Part shown: piece after piece, positions 47,556 to 58,385 of the stretch | Position numbering within the stretch: the first letter of the stretch is position 1 | How the letters are laid out: each line of letters starts with the position of its first letter | NCBI GenBank assembly: GCA_021292105.1 | Contig: CM037861.1 | Coordinates: 27,490,545-27,554,544, forward strand | DNA: 64,000 nt | Reading direction: 5' to 3' | Origin: Anadara kagoshimensis | Taxonomy: Eukaryota; Mollusca; Bivalvia; Arcoida; Arcidae | Notes under the pieces: generated by a model | What the model was told of the DNA's origin: nothing | The model's database searches: none | The model's input: only the letters and a program-made list of their open reading frames with translations | Position numbers and translations under genes: made by a program

Positions 47556-47869
47556 ACACAATATTGTGATTTTATCTGGGAATGTTAATATGAGCATGTT
47601 CCAATACATTTTAATTTCATATCGATCTTCGCGTTATATCTCTTGACCGAGACGTGAAAACACCATTACTAAACTCAACTCTTCGCGTTATATACCACGT
47701 TTCCGATTTTCAGAAAATCCCCAGTGCGTCGGTATAGACCTAGACTATTAGGTTTAAGTGGGCGTATACTATATATACTATATTTAACTAATCTATTTCA
47801 TATCTGTGGTACAATAACGCAAATACTCATACGTCAAGGTATAAACATTCAGCGATTATAGATTGATTG

Positions 47870-47872
<3 letters not shown>

Positions 47873-47914
<42 letters not shown>

Positions 47915-48062
47915 AGTATACCCCTTCTTCGAAGCGGGGGTTTAACTATGGCTATTGATGCACGAGAGAGAGAGAGAAGAGAGAGAGAGAGACCAGTATA
48001 CCCCTTCTTCGAAGCGGGGGTTTAACTATGGCTATTGATGCACGAGAGAGAGAGAGAGAGAG
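47873..48062. repeat. (GA)n tracts with a duplicated spacer of about 75 bp
   Basis: GAGAGA tracts at 47873-47912, about 47963-47991 and about 48042-48062 frame two identical copies of a spacer beginning CCAGTATACCCCTTCTTCGA and ending TATGGCTATTGATGCAC. The spacer contains the palindrome CCCCTTCTTCGAAGCGGGG. Confidence 0.92.
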
Positions 48063-48886
48063 ATGACTATTGAAGATACATCTTTATTGGTTGATTTAGG
48101 GTCAACATAATAAGTTGTTTCGAATTGGTCAACATCAACTATGAAAAAATGTACATTTATCAGAGCTCGACACGCAGCTGTATTGATGGGTTCCTTAATA
48201 ATTCCTTAATCATAAATTGTGGTCATTTGGGGATATATTGTCCAGAGTCAATGAACAGTAAACAATGTTAAGCCTATTTCTGAGTCTCGTGTCAGCATAT
48301 TTTTTAAAATTAAAAAACATTAATAGTTTGTTTATACTTGTACGTCTCCCTCTACTACACACTGTTTCGAATGACATCGATTATAAATGATTTTTGAAAA
48401 ATTGCCAAACAATATGTATTCTGTATTTATAACTTGCATAATACAACTAAATACAATCTTTATGTCACAAAAAAACCAACACGCAATTTTAAATTCGACC
48501 AATGTTCTTTCTATTTAAATTTAATATTTGGCCGCAAGACAGCGTTTTCAAAAAATGTATTATTAATGTTTGATGACTACAAGTCACTGAAGCGACGGTG
48601 GTAAATCAGGACCCGCTCATGCCAAAACGTGTTTTTGACAAACATTATTGAAGTGTTTGAACATCCCCAGCATAATTTTTATGTTTCTAAGAGGCTTAAG
48701 GCCTACCAGTTTCTTCACTTTGTTCATTGTGCTACTTTAAATGCCAGTCATTGTGCTTAAAACGAACTGGCATTTTAACGTTCATTCCACGCGTGCATAC
48801 TTTCTACTTTCTTCGCTTCAAAATCAACACACATTTTTACCCCGATGCGATATACTTTGGGACGGTGGAGATGCTACAGTAATGAT
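48063..48886. other. No gene seen
   Basis: AT-rich intergenic DNA without a recognisable protein or repeat. Confidence 0.4.
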
Positions 48887-48966
48887 GTTTAACGTCCCAG
48901 TAAAGAATATATTTCACTTAAATATCATCACTTATAAGTGAAATATTCTTGACTGGAACGTTAAAC
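48887..48966. repeat. Two SINE tails head to head
   Basis: GTTTAACGTCCCAGTAAAGA and ATATATTTCACTTA are followed after about 12 bp by TAAGTGAAATATTCTTGACT and GGAACGTTAAAC: an inverted repeat of about 33-bp arms, each arm being the SINE 3' end. Confidence 0.88.
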
Positions 48967-49074
48967 TAACTCCTACAAAAACATTGTCCTCGACATTGTC
49001 CTGACTATCTATCTATCATGTGCATTGTTCCTACTTTACCTAACACAATTCACACGCCAAGAGAAAGAACGCTG

Positions 49075-49277
49075 AGAGAGAGAGAGAGAGAGAGAGAGAA
49101 GAGAGAGAGCAAAGATCATGAATATGAACATTTACAGAGGATCGAGGAACAAGATCGTCCCTGATATTGAACCACTTTCTTCAACAATAATTTCAATTAC
49201 ATGTATCACGTGAACATGCTTTCGAAACCAAATCTTACTAGTGCGTATCTTTTTTTTTTTTTTTTTTTTTTTTTTTT
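49075..49277. repeat. (GA)n and poly(T) tracts
   Basis: (GA)n at about 49075-49109, interrupted once by AA, and T run at about 49250-49277. Between them is non-repetitive DNA. Confidence 0.92.
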
Positions 49278-49924
49278 GTTGAAATGGTTAAATGCGGTTT
49301 TAAAACTTACAGAAGAAATTCTATGTAGTCATTGGTTCGACATTTTCATAAAATGTGTCTTGTGTTATTCAGATCTATTTTTGGAATTTAAGGTAAACAT
49401 GAAACTGATGGGATTTATTTTCTATAAATAGAATTACTCAATAGCATTATTCAATGGATATATACGTGGTGCCAACAGATGCTCGCCCTTGATGCTAAAA
49501 ATAACCCAGGGTATTTCCACTTATTCAGGTCAAAATAATGTGTATTGATGGGATTCCCAGAATTATAAACAAAGGGACACGTGACCAAATATTGAGTATT
49601 TAACGATTTCCTCTGACCCGACCGTTGTTAGAAGCGTTTTAACAACAAGAAGGAAGAACACCGGATACATTTTGGAAACTTTTTCCTATAATTTTTCATA
49701 TCTGCGAAATATTTTGGGTAAGTAGATCTAGATTTTTTTGGACCAAGCAGCAGACGATCTTTTCTACACCGGCCATTTTTAAAAACATTGAGCAAGTTTT
49801 CCGTGAATGAGGGAAGTTTTTTAAACACTTGTAATTTATAAACTTTGTTGACATATATATAGTTTACATGGTTTAATTGCTATATTTTCACAATTAAAAT
49901 TTAACTCTATTAATGTTATTATTA

Positions 49925-50355
49925 ATGGGGTCACGTATTCAAGAACACATATTGAAAATTCGTGACGCCGACAAAAAAGGACCAGAAAGTTATAATTATC
50001 GAGCATTCTTGTTGGATCGTAAAAAAGCTATGCCTAATCCTGCAAAGTATTTGGCTGAAATGGATTTGATAAAATAAATTTTGATCCATCTGTTTTCTCA
50101 CCCCAACATCTAAAAAAAAACTTTGGATTCTGAGGATGGTTGTGGTTTGGACATGGATTCATACATGTACGTTTTAAGGAATTTGGCTGCTCTGTATGTG
50201 CGTCCAGGAAGTATGGTTTTATACGGTCGGGAGATACACCCCGTGGTGTTATCGGTGCAGACCTCTATTTATTGCATGCCTTAGTAAATTCAAGAGCAAG
50301 ATCAACTTTAATAATAGATCTAGCCCGACCTATTAAAAATGTGCAACATGTATAA
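49925..50355 (+). pseudogene. Unrecognised coding-like segment, frame-broken
   Basis: ATG 49925 opens a 50-codon frame (MGSRIQEHILKIRDADKKG at the start) ending TAA 50075-50077. Skipping one base there continues INFDPSVFSPQHLKKNFGF to another stop. Downstream, two frames look coding: one with VLRNLAALYVRPGSMVLYG (about 50167-50223) and one with RSTLIIDLARPIKNVQHV (to 50355). The residues are protein-like rather than low complexity, so this may be a decayed gene or retroelement piece. I do not recognise the family. Its minus strand also has a 66-codon frame just upstream (49628-49828). Confidence 0.35.
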
Positions 50356-50994
50356 TTTTTAAAAATACTAAAAACAACAAAATTTCATATCAAATTATTA
50401 TTACATGTATTTAATTTAGATGATCAGTCTATCAGATGAATGACTTTTATATCGCCCGACATGCGAATTTTAAAAAGTGGGATAAGTATTCAGGTTATTT
50501 TGGTTTTCCGAAAATGTAATGTCTTACTGACCTAGTTTTAGAAAACTATCTTATCAAGCTTGTTTGCACTTACATTTACCAGTGATATAGATAAAAAAAT
50601 TTGATGTCGATTGGCCTCTAGATCGATCTTAGTAAATTCGGCCACTTTATATTCCATGTTGTCGAAAAAACGGCTATGTACTAGTTTGACCTCGAAGTGT
50701 AGTACAACCCTTGCACCAAGTTAGGAAACTGAACAGCTGAAGGAATAAACATTCATAGCTGCTTAATTATTATTATCATTATTATTATTGAAAGATCAAT
50801 GCACCAACAATTGCAAAATTCGTTTAAGACAAATTTATTATTATTATTATTATTATTGAAAGGTCAATATATCAACAATTTCTAAACTCGCGTTTAAGAT
50901 AAATTAAGGACATCAGCATGTATAAACCAATAATACAAAAAAAAAAAAAAAAAAAAGTAGATATCCAGAGCCTGACATTGCTCATATGTCTCCA
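50356..50994. other. No gene seen
   Basis: AT-rich DNA. Two similar segments near 50765-50840 and 50832-50910 share ATTATTATTATTGAAAG, TCAATGCACCAACAATT / TCAATATATCAACAATT and CGTTTAAGA, a short tandem duplication. Poly(A) at 50938-50957. Confidence 0.5.
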
Positions 50995-51328
50995 CACCAC
51001 TACGGTAGCTAAGTGGTAGAGTGCTCGCTACGTGTGTAGGAAATCGGGTCTGACCCAAGATTTAAAGTGGGTAGTGACTGTTCATTCGCCAAGTGCTCGG
51101 CATTACGGACTGATAGTCACGGTTCTTTCGGATAGGAACTTAAGGACTTAAAATAAACAATGTCCCATGTCACGGTAGGCTTGGCATGATAAATAGTCCT
51201 GTTGTATAATGTCATCAGCGCAACGCACAGGCAAAATTTCTGCACCTTCGTCTATATAATAGCTGGTGACGTCTCGATAGAAGTGAAATATTTTTGACTG
51301 GGACGTTAATTAAACACCGTTACTCAAC
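50995..51328 (+). mobile_element. SINE with deleted B-box
   Basis: Head ACTACGGTAGCTAAGTGGTA, a deletion removing the B-box, then the body GGTCTGACCCAAGATTTAAA, GTGACGTCTCGATAGAAGTG and end TTGACTGGGACGTTAATTAA. It lies about 230 bp upstream of the putative IRF first exon. Confidence 0.88.
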
Positions 51329-51461
51329 CGAATTCAACATATGTACAACATTTGGCTTACATGCACTTTCAAGCAAATTAATCCACCTATGTTAAATTTT
51401 ATCGATAAAGCGTAACAAACTATTTAAATTGAGGACAAGGACATTGTTATGTACATGTTTG

Positions 51462-51559
51462 TATATAGATATGTACATAAAGTGATTATTTTACTTCCTG
51501 GATGGGTACCGGGAATGTTGTAAACTTAATCGAGCTTTGAAGGAAGGCATCATGACCAG
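51462..51559 (+). promoter_or_regulatory. Putative IRF promoter and 5' UTR exon
   Basis: TATATAG at 51462-51468 could be a TATA box. The sequence to 51559 ends in a strong donor CCAG|GTAAGC, and the coding exon begins at an acceptor at 51965, so a non-coding first exon ending at 51559 fits. The ATG at 51552 in this stretch runs only a few codons to the splice site. Inferred from signals only. Confidence 0.4.
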
Positions 51560-51801
51560 GTAAGCGAAATGTCAAGTGACGTTTTAAAATAAAAAATTAA
51601 CTAAAATTCTGCAGTATTCGGAAATTAAAAAAAGAAGAAGGAAATAATACAGTAGATTGTCAAATAAAAAAAATTAATATCGATTTTACTGGGTGATATA
51701 CCTTTAATGTTTATTAGTTTGTGTACTTTGCAACCAAGGTATTTACTTGACTGTTTCTAATCAAGTTCAAGTCAATTGTTTGATAAAGTATAGGTCTACC
51801 C

Positions 51802-51810
51802 GGGATTTCC
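51802..51810 (+). promoter_or_regulatory. kappaB-like site in IRF intron 1
   Basis: GGGATTTCC, a good match to the NF-kappaB (Rel) consensus, about 160 bp before the coding exon. IRF1 in vertebrates is NF-kappaB-regulated; relevance here is inferred. A CACGTG E-box is at 51822-51827. Confidence 0.3.
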
Positions 51811-51965
51811 ACGAAAACGGTCACGTGATGCATTCTTTGTGTAAAGTGAAAATATATAAAACCGATGCATTTTGTTAAATTAAAACTAATGCGGTCATTT
51901 TTAGTATACGAACATCTCTTTCTCTCTCTAAAATAATAAAACAAATACATTTTATTTTATTTCAG

Positions 51966-52201
51966 AAGAAAAATGGTGAATAAAAGACACGTACCAAGTC
52001 CTAGAAAACCAATCCGCCCCGTTGAGAGACAAAAGATGCGTGCTTGGTTGAAGGACAGATTAAATGACGGGGATGTGAGGGGTTTGGACTGGCACACAAA
52101 ATCTAGCAACACGTTTAAAGTATCTTGGAGACATGCAGCTAGACAAGGGTGGTCGTCAGACACAGATGCTGACCTGTTTGAGAGATGGGCTCGCCATACT
52201 G
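51966..52201 (+). CDS. IRF coding exon 1: five-Trp part of the DNA-binding domain
   Basis: The acceptor ATTTCAG ends at 51965, ATG at 51973, donor G|GTAAGA after 52201 (phase 1). Residues 1-76 with a basic N-terminal extension (KRHVPSPRKP) of about 14 residues beyond human IRF1. All five diagnostic Trp residues are in this exon. Confidence 0.92.
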
Positions 52202-55200
52202 GTAAGAGAAAGTATTTTAAATGTTTGCTCTCTCTGTCTCTCTCTCTCTTTCTCTCTCTCTCTTTCTCTCTCTCTCTCTTCAGTCTTGATTATTTAAATT
52301 TACAATTGTTTTAATACACTTGACTTTTTAAGGTAAATATGGGTTATCTAATTATTTATTTGTAATTTCTTCCAGGAAAATTTGTTGATGGTGATAAGCC
52401 TGACCCTAAACGTTGGAAAGCAAACTTCAGATGTGCATTGAACAGTTTACCAGATGTCAGGGAATTGAGCCATTTAAGTGTACGACGAGGGAATAACGCC
52501 TTCAAAATTTACCAGTTTTGTGCAGAGAAAAAATCTAAACGTTCACGAAGTAAGTATATCTTATGACAGTACCAAGTTTGACGGAGTTGTCTCCCTTCCA
52601 TCATTCATTGCTTATGGTAATTTGATGTTCACGGGTAGTCACACAGGTAGTCCAATTTTTGTTTGACTTTTATTTCAATAAAATTTATTTTTCATAATTT
52701 TGTATAAAATCACTTTGTATAAGCAGGCAACAATGTTCTTTTTTCTAAAAAAAAAAGACGGAAATAATACTATAAATTAAAAAATGTTATTACTTTATTT
52801 AGACGACAGTTCCAGTGAAGATGAAGTGTTACAGTTACAGGTAGTCAAAGCAACAGCCAGAAGAATGCCAGCCAGGGCCTCCAGACCAAAGTCTTATAAA
52901 GATATAGAAGAGGATATGGATGATTCTTCTTCAAGTTGTTCTGATGAATCTATCGGGGTATGCATGTATTTGATTCAAAATCTAACTTCGGGATATAATG
53001 TTAAAATCATTAGAAATTCGCCGATATCTGCCTTATTTTGGCATGGATTGTTTTTGTGAAATTTTCACGCTAAGTCATATTTCAGTATGGAGAATAAAAT
53101 ATGTTAAAAAAACAAAAATTGTTATAGGTACTTGTACAAACTTTTCTGGATTTACTGGATCTGTTGGGTATATTCTTTAATTGTCTTTTGTAAAGGATTT
53201 GTCATTTAGCAGTTTAATTAACAGCATTTCTAAACCTTTTAGCAGCATTTCTGAACCCTTTTTTCCATTTAGCCTTCTAGTAATAATGAAACCTCTTCAG
53301 TTATTATGAATGAACAAAATGGAATCTTAATAGTTATTCATTGATTTTTTTTGTTTTTAGAGTGAATCACCAGCACATACAGAATTATCAACTTCCAGCT
53401 CTGATTGTGAATCGTTAGAAGATGAACAGAATAAAATTGACCCAACAGAACTTCCAGATTTTGAGAAAATTTGTGACAAATCTGGTAAGAATTTTTCTGG
53501 TTATTGTTGACCCCTAGAGATGACTATGATCTATATACTCTGTGTATCATCTCATTTCATTTATTATTATTATTATTTATTATTATTTATTATTATTATC
53601 ATTATTATTATTATTATTATGAAACTAATGCCATAACATACTTTTTACGAAAAAAAACTTGTTTGAAACTTGAACAACCTGAACTCATTTTTATAAAGAA
53701 CAAATATAACTATGTTTTAAAGGTATTTGTTTTCTTAAATGCCTACAGTGTCTCGTAAGTCTTTTAGGCTGAATATTATAATGTGTCAGATTTCTAGATT
53801 ATGTGTACAGATGATACTTAAATAAACAAATCATTATTTTTATTTTAATATGATTTACTGATTGATTCAGCATATACATGTACATATATTTTAAGGCTAA
53901 TGTATATATTTAAATCAACATCATTATATTTAAATGTTGTATAAATTTAGGGGAATGTAAATGTCATTGTCTTGTTTCCTGTTACAGATTATGAATCCTT
54001 GAAGCCACTTTTGTTCACAGAGAAGAGGAAATGCGACAAGAACATCATATTAAGTTTTGAACAACTTCTATATTTGACGAGACAACAGGAAGTACAACAG
54101 GAAACAGAAGATGGTAGGTAGTATTATTGTTTAAGTGCAGTCAAATCTGTCTATAAAGGCCACTTAAGGAAACAAGCAAAAGTGACCTTTATAGGCAGGT
54201 GACCCTTATACTTATACAGGTTCAAAAACCTGTCTATAAAGACCACCTAAGTGAACCAGCAAAAGTGGCCTTTATAGGCAGGTGACCCTTACATACAGGG
54301 TTCAAAAATATAAATACAGAGCAATAGGGATAAATTTTACTGGCCTTTATATAGATGTGGCCTTTAACAAAGATTTGACTGTAGTGGATATTTGGTGATC
54401 TATACAACTTTGGCGCCGGTATCATCTCTTTAGTCACCAGGGTCTAGGCGGATCATGCCAGTGGCTTGGACATACTCCACCTATGCATATTATTGAGTTA
54501 CTTAGGGCTTAGACTATGGGTTACTAAATCAACTTGACATCTTTAGTGGAAAATTAAAAAGCTCCATTAAAATCGGATGTGGGTGCTTAGTTATTGCTTG
54601 CCGAGTGCATTTTTCAACTTATCCATTCTATTTAGTATACATACACAGTAGTTAAAAACTTTGAGGTTTTATATTGATAAAGATTGTCAGATTGGAGGAA
54701 AATTTACTGTCCTGTACAGTTTTTTTTAACAAAATGTATTTAGCAATTTCATTTATTTAATATAACATTGCAAACACTTAGATGTTTTGCTGTGTTGTTT
54801 TTTCAGAATCAGCCTCATCAACAAGTGGTTCTGTGACAGAAGATATGGATGAAGAAATTGTCGATGTAAGTATAAGTCTTATATAGCAGGGTATTTATAT
54901 ATGGAACAATTAGATAAATAAGGAAACAAATAAACAAACATACATAAATAAATAAATAAATAAATAAATATTTATTGACAAATAAATAGATAAATTAATT
55001 AATTAAAAAGCGATTTATTGCCCATTGGAATTTGGCCATCAAGATGCCTGGTTTTACAAATTCTGACTTAATTTTAGTAATGCAAAATTCATAAACATGT
55101 ACCAATGTATTCTGAAATGAGAAGAGTAAAAAGAATTACCTTTTTCTTACACTTTTTATAAGGGGGTAAAGTTTAATCAATTTGTTTAATTTATTTGACA

Positions 55201-57103
55201 ACTTTCAAAATAAGGGTAATTATGTGGGTTATGGCACACTGGGGCTTAAATTTTATATATTTTCTTATTTGTAGATGATTCTTGATAGTGAGAGTGATAT
55301 TAACTCACCCACAACACCATCAGACGTGGTCGATGGTTATCTCAACATTTTGACTTGGGCAGATGAAGGCATTGACGTGGATCCTTTTTATCATCATGGT
55401 AAGTATTTTGCTGTTTATTGCTAAAATGATGTAATGGCAATGCTGATTTATGTGAACAATGGGCCTTAGGCTTTAGTCAAAAAAAAAAAAAAAAAAGTTA
55501 CTACCATAATATGCAAGTATTCATTTTTCAAAGTGGCCATTGATCTTTTATTTGCCCCTACTGTTAAGGCCTTTGTGTGCCATATTTTACAAAACATGAA
55601 GGCAAACAAATGTTGATGTTATGGTGTTTTAGATGAACATTTTTAAAAATGCCCACTCTGGAAAATATACTCTCACTCCATCCTCGACTATCTCCATCTA
55701 AAAAAAAACCCTATGAAGACTTTTTGACATCTATCTATTTTGGTGAACAATGGGCTTGGTCCATAGTGAAATAAAAAATTATTGCTGAAGGCATTATTTG
55801 GTTGCAGTATGCAAGTATAATGTCCAAGAACTTGATGGAGATTGCTACTTCAGGGGATAAATTTATATTTGTTTTGTTCAACCCTTGAACAATAAAATTC
55901 CTTACCTCATTAAAACCAAATGGTTTCTTTATACAAGTATTTTGTTTCTGTTTTTTTTTGGTATTCAATCCTTTTTATTTAATAGAGCCAGCCTATTCCA
56001 AGCACTTGCATTTTAATTTCTATTGGGATCTGCAGATAACTTCACACAATTCTTAACATTCCTTATGCTAATGTATGCTTTAATATTGATGCATTGTTTT
56101 AATCTTTCTTTAGAAGAAGAAGTTATTACATCACAGTCTCTGATCCTTGCAGAGACACCAAAAGTCAAAACAGAACAGATATTTGGTCCACAACAAATAG
56201 TAAGTAAACTACTTACCAAGTGTAATGTTGTAGTTCTAGTATTGGTACAATGTATTTGGTACGATGTATTTCTGGTATTCTAGTATTGGTACATTATATT
56301 TCTAGTATTGGTACACAGTATATTCTAGGATTGGTATAATGTATTTCTAGTATTGCTACAATGTATTGGTGCAATGTATTTCTAGTATTGTATTGGTACA
56401 TTGTATTTTTTAGTATTGGTTCAATGTATTTCTAGTATTGTTTCAATGTATTTCTAGTATTGGTACATTGTATTTCTAGTATTGCTACAATGTATTGGTG
56501 CAATGTATTTCTAGTATTGTATTGGTACATTGTATTTCTAGTATTGGTTCAATGTATTCTGGTATTGTTTCAATGTATTTCTAGTATTGGTACATTGTAT
56601 TTCTAGTATTGCTACAATGTATTGGTGCAATGTATTTCTAGTATTGTATTGGTACATTGTATTTCTAGTATTGGTACAATGTAATTATAGTATTGGTACA
56701 ATGTATTTTTAAAATAGTACAATGTCTTTCTTGTATTGATATGTTGGTATTCTAGTATTGGTACAATATATTTCTAGTATTGGTACATTGTATTTCTAGA
56801 ACTTTAGTATTGTATTGGTACATTATATTTCTAGAATTGGTACATTGTATTTCTAGTATTGGTACATTGGTAAAAAAATCAACTATTATTTCGTTATCTG
56901 TTGGCTTTAGGGTTTGGAGTGTTTAAAAACTGTTTTCACTTGAATTTGATTTGAAAATCATGTAGGCATTGAGACATTGTCTCTCTTTAAAATGTAGTTA
57001 CTATATCAGTCACTTTATGTTGTATGGAAAACTGCAATATGACATACCGGTAATATTTTTGTATTTTTTGTTGTAGGAATATACCAGTTTAACTGTGCTT
57101 TGA
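51973..57103 (+). CDS. Interferon regulatory factor, IRF1/IRF2 type (nine coding exons joined)
   Basis: Joined exons: 51973-52201, 52376-52549, 52803-52957, 53361-53484, 53988-54113, 54807-54865, 55275-55398, 56114-56199 and 57077-57103. All have GT/AG junctions in frame; 367 aa (human IRF1 325, IRF2 349). IRFs are nuclear DNA-binding factors that control interferon-type and other immune genes through GAAA repeats. The DNA-binding domain covers residues 18-124. W25, W40, W52, W60 and W72 have exactly the spacing of human IRF1 W11, W26, W38, W46 and W58. WKANFRCALNSLPD (90-103) keeps the DNA-contact residues Arg95, Cys96, Asn99 and Ser100. After the domain comes an acidic Ser-rich region without an IAD1-type domain, as in IRF1/2. 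V348-K-T-E351 is a sumoylation consensus near the C terminus. Confidence 0.93.
52229..52281. repeat. (TC)n microsatellite
   Basis: CTCTCT with occasional TTTC interruptions in IRF intron 2, 28 bp after the donor site. Confidence 0.9.
52376..52549 (+). CDS. IRF coding exon 2: recognition helix
   Basis: The acceptor CTTCCAG ends at 52375; donor CGAA|GTAAGT after 52549 (phase 1). Residues 77-134: GKFVDGDKPDPKRWKANFRC, NSLPDVREL, the wing strand NNAFKIYQF, then a basic tail (EKKSKRSR) that may serve as a nuclear localisation signal. It completes the DNA-binding domain. Confidence 0.92.
52803..52957 (+). CDS. IRF coding exon 3: acidic/serine region
   Basis: The acceptor TATTTAG ends at 52802; donor GGG|GTATGC after 52957 (phase 0). 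Residues 135-186: NDSSSEDEV, a basic stretch ARRMPARASRPKS, then DMDDSSSSCSDES. The acidic serine clusters look like casein kinase 2 targets. Confidence 0.85.
53361..53484 (+). CDS. IRF coding exon 4
   Basis: The acceptor TGTTTTTAG ends at 53360; donor CTG|GTAAGA after 53484 (phase 1). Residues 187-227, rich in Ser, Glu and Asp (TSSSDCESLEDEQ), then a more hydrophobic end (LPDFEKICD). No named domain. Confidence 0.85.
53563..53622. repeat. (TTA)n microsatellite
   Basis: TTATTATTA with occasional TTTA and TCA units in IRF intron 4. Confidence 0.9.
53988..54113 (+). CDS. IRF coding exon 5
   Basis: The acceptor CTGTTACAG ends at 53987; donor ATG|GTAGGT after 54113 (phase 1). Residues 228-269 include a predicted helix SFEQLLYLTRQQEVQQE. 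Confidence 0.85.
54138..54381. mobile_element. 244-bp MITE in IRF intron 5
   Basis: The left end CAGTCAAATCTGTCTATAAA and the right end TAACAAAGATTTGACTG form terminal inverted repeats; GGCCTTTATA/TATAAAGGCC blocks recur internally, and an internal tandem half (CTGTCTATAAAG, GTGACCTTTATAGGCAGGTG) is duplicated. TA follows the right end; the left flank is TG. Pogo/Tc1-like by its CAGT start. Confidence 0.82.
54807..54865 (+). CDS. IRF coding exon 6 (short)
   Basis: The acceptor TTTTTTCAG ends at 54806; donor GAT|GTAAGT after 54865 (phase 0). Residues 270-289: ESASSTSGSVTEDMDEEIVD, Ser/Thr then acidic. Confidence 0.82.
55275..55398 (+). CDS. IRF coding exon 7
   Basis: The acceptor TATTTGTAG ends at 55274; donor ATG|GTAAGT after 55398 (phase 1). 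Residues 290-330: MILDSESDINSPTTPSD, then VDGYLNILTWADEGIDVDPF, an acidic hydrophobic stretch that could be a transactivation segment. Confidence 0.85.
56114..56199 (+). CDS. IRF coding exon 8 with sumoylation motif
   Basis: The acceptor TTCTTTAG ends at 56113; donor ATA|GTAAGT after 56199 (phase 0). Residues 331-359 contain KVKTEQIFGPQQ; V-K-T-E fits the sumoylation consensus. Reading past the donor would add a different tail of about 28 residues, considered less likely because the donor is strong. Confidence 0.82.
56225..56873. repeat. 22-bp minisatellite in IRF intron 8
   Basis: Unit TTCTAGTATTGGTACATTGTAT with variants. A larger unit of about 128 bp, marked by TATTGCTACAATGTATTGGT, starts near 56351, 56480 and 56608. 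Confidence 0.92.
57077..57103 (+). CDS. IRF last coding exon
   Basis: The acceptor TTGTTGTAG ends at 57076; it encodes EYTSLTVL and the stop TGA at 57101-57103. The rest of the exon is 3' UTR. Confidence 0.75.
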   Translation, partial: EYTSLTVL

Positions 57104-57945
57104 TGTCACCATGTATTCCAGCCAAGGAATGAATTGACATTATATCGATGGAGACCAATTAAAATCAATTTGCCCTCTGTTCGGAAGGAAGGACATCTTT
57201 TCAGCAGACTCTTTATTTGCATGTACATTTACGACATAACAATGCATGTTCATTATATGTGTATGGTTGATTTAACATATCAGACAGATTATTGTGCATA
57301 TATTTGTTCGTGGAAAATTGATTTTGTTTTAGTTAAAATGTAACATGATTTCCTTCATTGACTGTTGTGTAGATTACCCATCATTACAAACCAAGGAAAG
57401 TGCAATTAAGTGGAGACAAAATATTTTCATTTGCATCCATTAACATTTTAATTATTTAGTGAAACTGGCTTAGAAATGGAAATGTGTTTTACGCAGTCTC
57501 AAATGTACTTCCGTACATCATACATCAAATAGCTCGGTATTTATAAGTTGAATGGCAAGCTTCCAATATGGCTGATTTTTTTAAATTGTTAGTCATTTTA
57601 TGCGATCATCATAGTATTATTTTTGTTTAGGTTTTTACTGATTCAATTTCCTATGTTAGTGGTACTAAAATTTAAACTAAATTTTATGATTTCTACCATT
57701 CAGAATCACTTCAATTACTGGTAGTAGGACACAACATTTTATACTAGTATTCGAAATGTTGGGACAAGTTTTACTGGCCAATATGGACTTCTAGATAAGA
57801 TGTGACCATTTATAGTAGATTCGTTAAGCACGTAAAACTTATTTTTTTTGTCAAGTAAAACAAGTGTATATATTATTATTATTATGAATGATGTTTTGTA
57901 TATTTGTGAAAATTGACCAATTTGTCATTTTATGAAAATAAAATA
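57104..57945 (+). other. IRF 3' UTR
   Basis: No coding exon follows. AATAAA at 57937-57942 is followed by a GT-rich stretch (ATATTGTGATAAATATGAATGTGTT), the usual layout of a cleavage site, so the transcript probably ends near 57960. Confidence 0.65.
57937..57942 (+). terminator. Polyadenylation signal of IRF
   Basis: AATAAA within AAAATAAAATATTGTG, about 834 bases after the stop. Confidence 0.65.
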
Positions 57946-58385
57946 TTGTGATAAATATGAATGTGTTCAATGTTGATTACTGGTAGATATCTTTAAGTTC
58001 TGTCTTTGTGTCTGGAGTCGTTAACGTTCACTATACAGGCCAAGTCATTGGTAGATAAAAGAATATGCACTATGGAATATAACACAAATTTTCCTCGAAA
58101 AAACACTAGATTGGACAAACTAGGTGAGAATATTCCAAACTGTACAGTGCTGTTGTTTTTAAACCAGTTCTTGAATTGTGCCACTTGTAAGATATGTGTT
58201 GGCCAACTAGCTGCATACTAGAAGTTACCAGTTTTATGAATGTGATTTTTGCAGGATATCAACATGCTACAGTAAAGAAAATTGTGATCCACCTAACTCA
58301 ACTCAATTGCGTTACATTTTATTCAAGTACTTTTGACTAAAGAACAACTATTTTAATAGTAGTAAAACATAGTCTTACTAAATCC

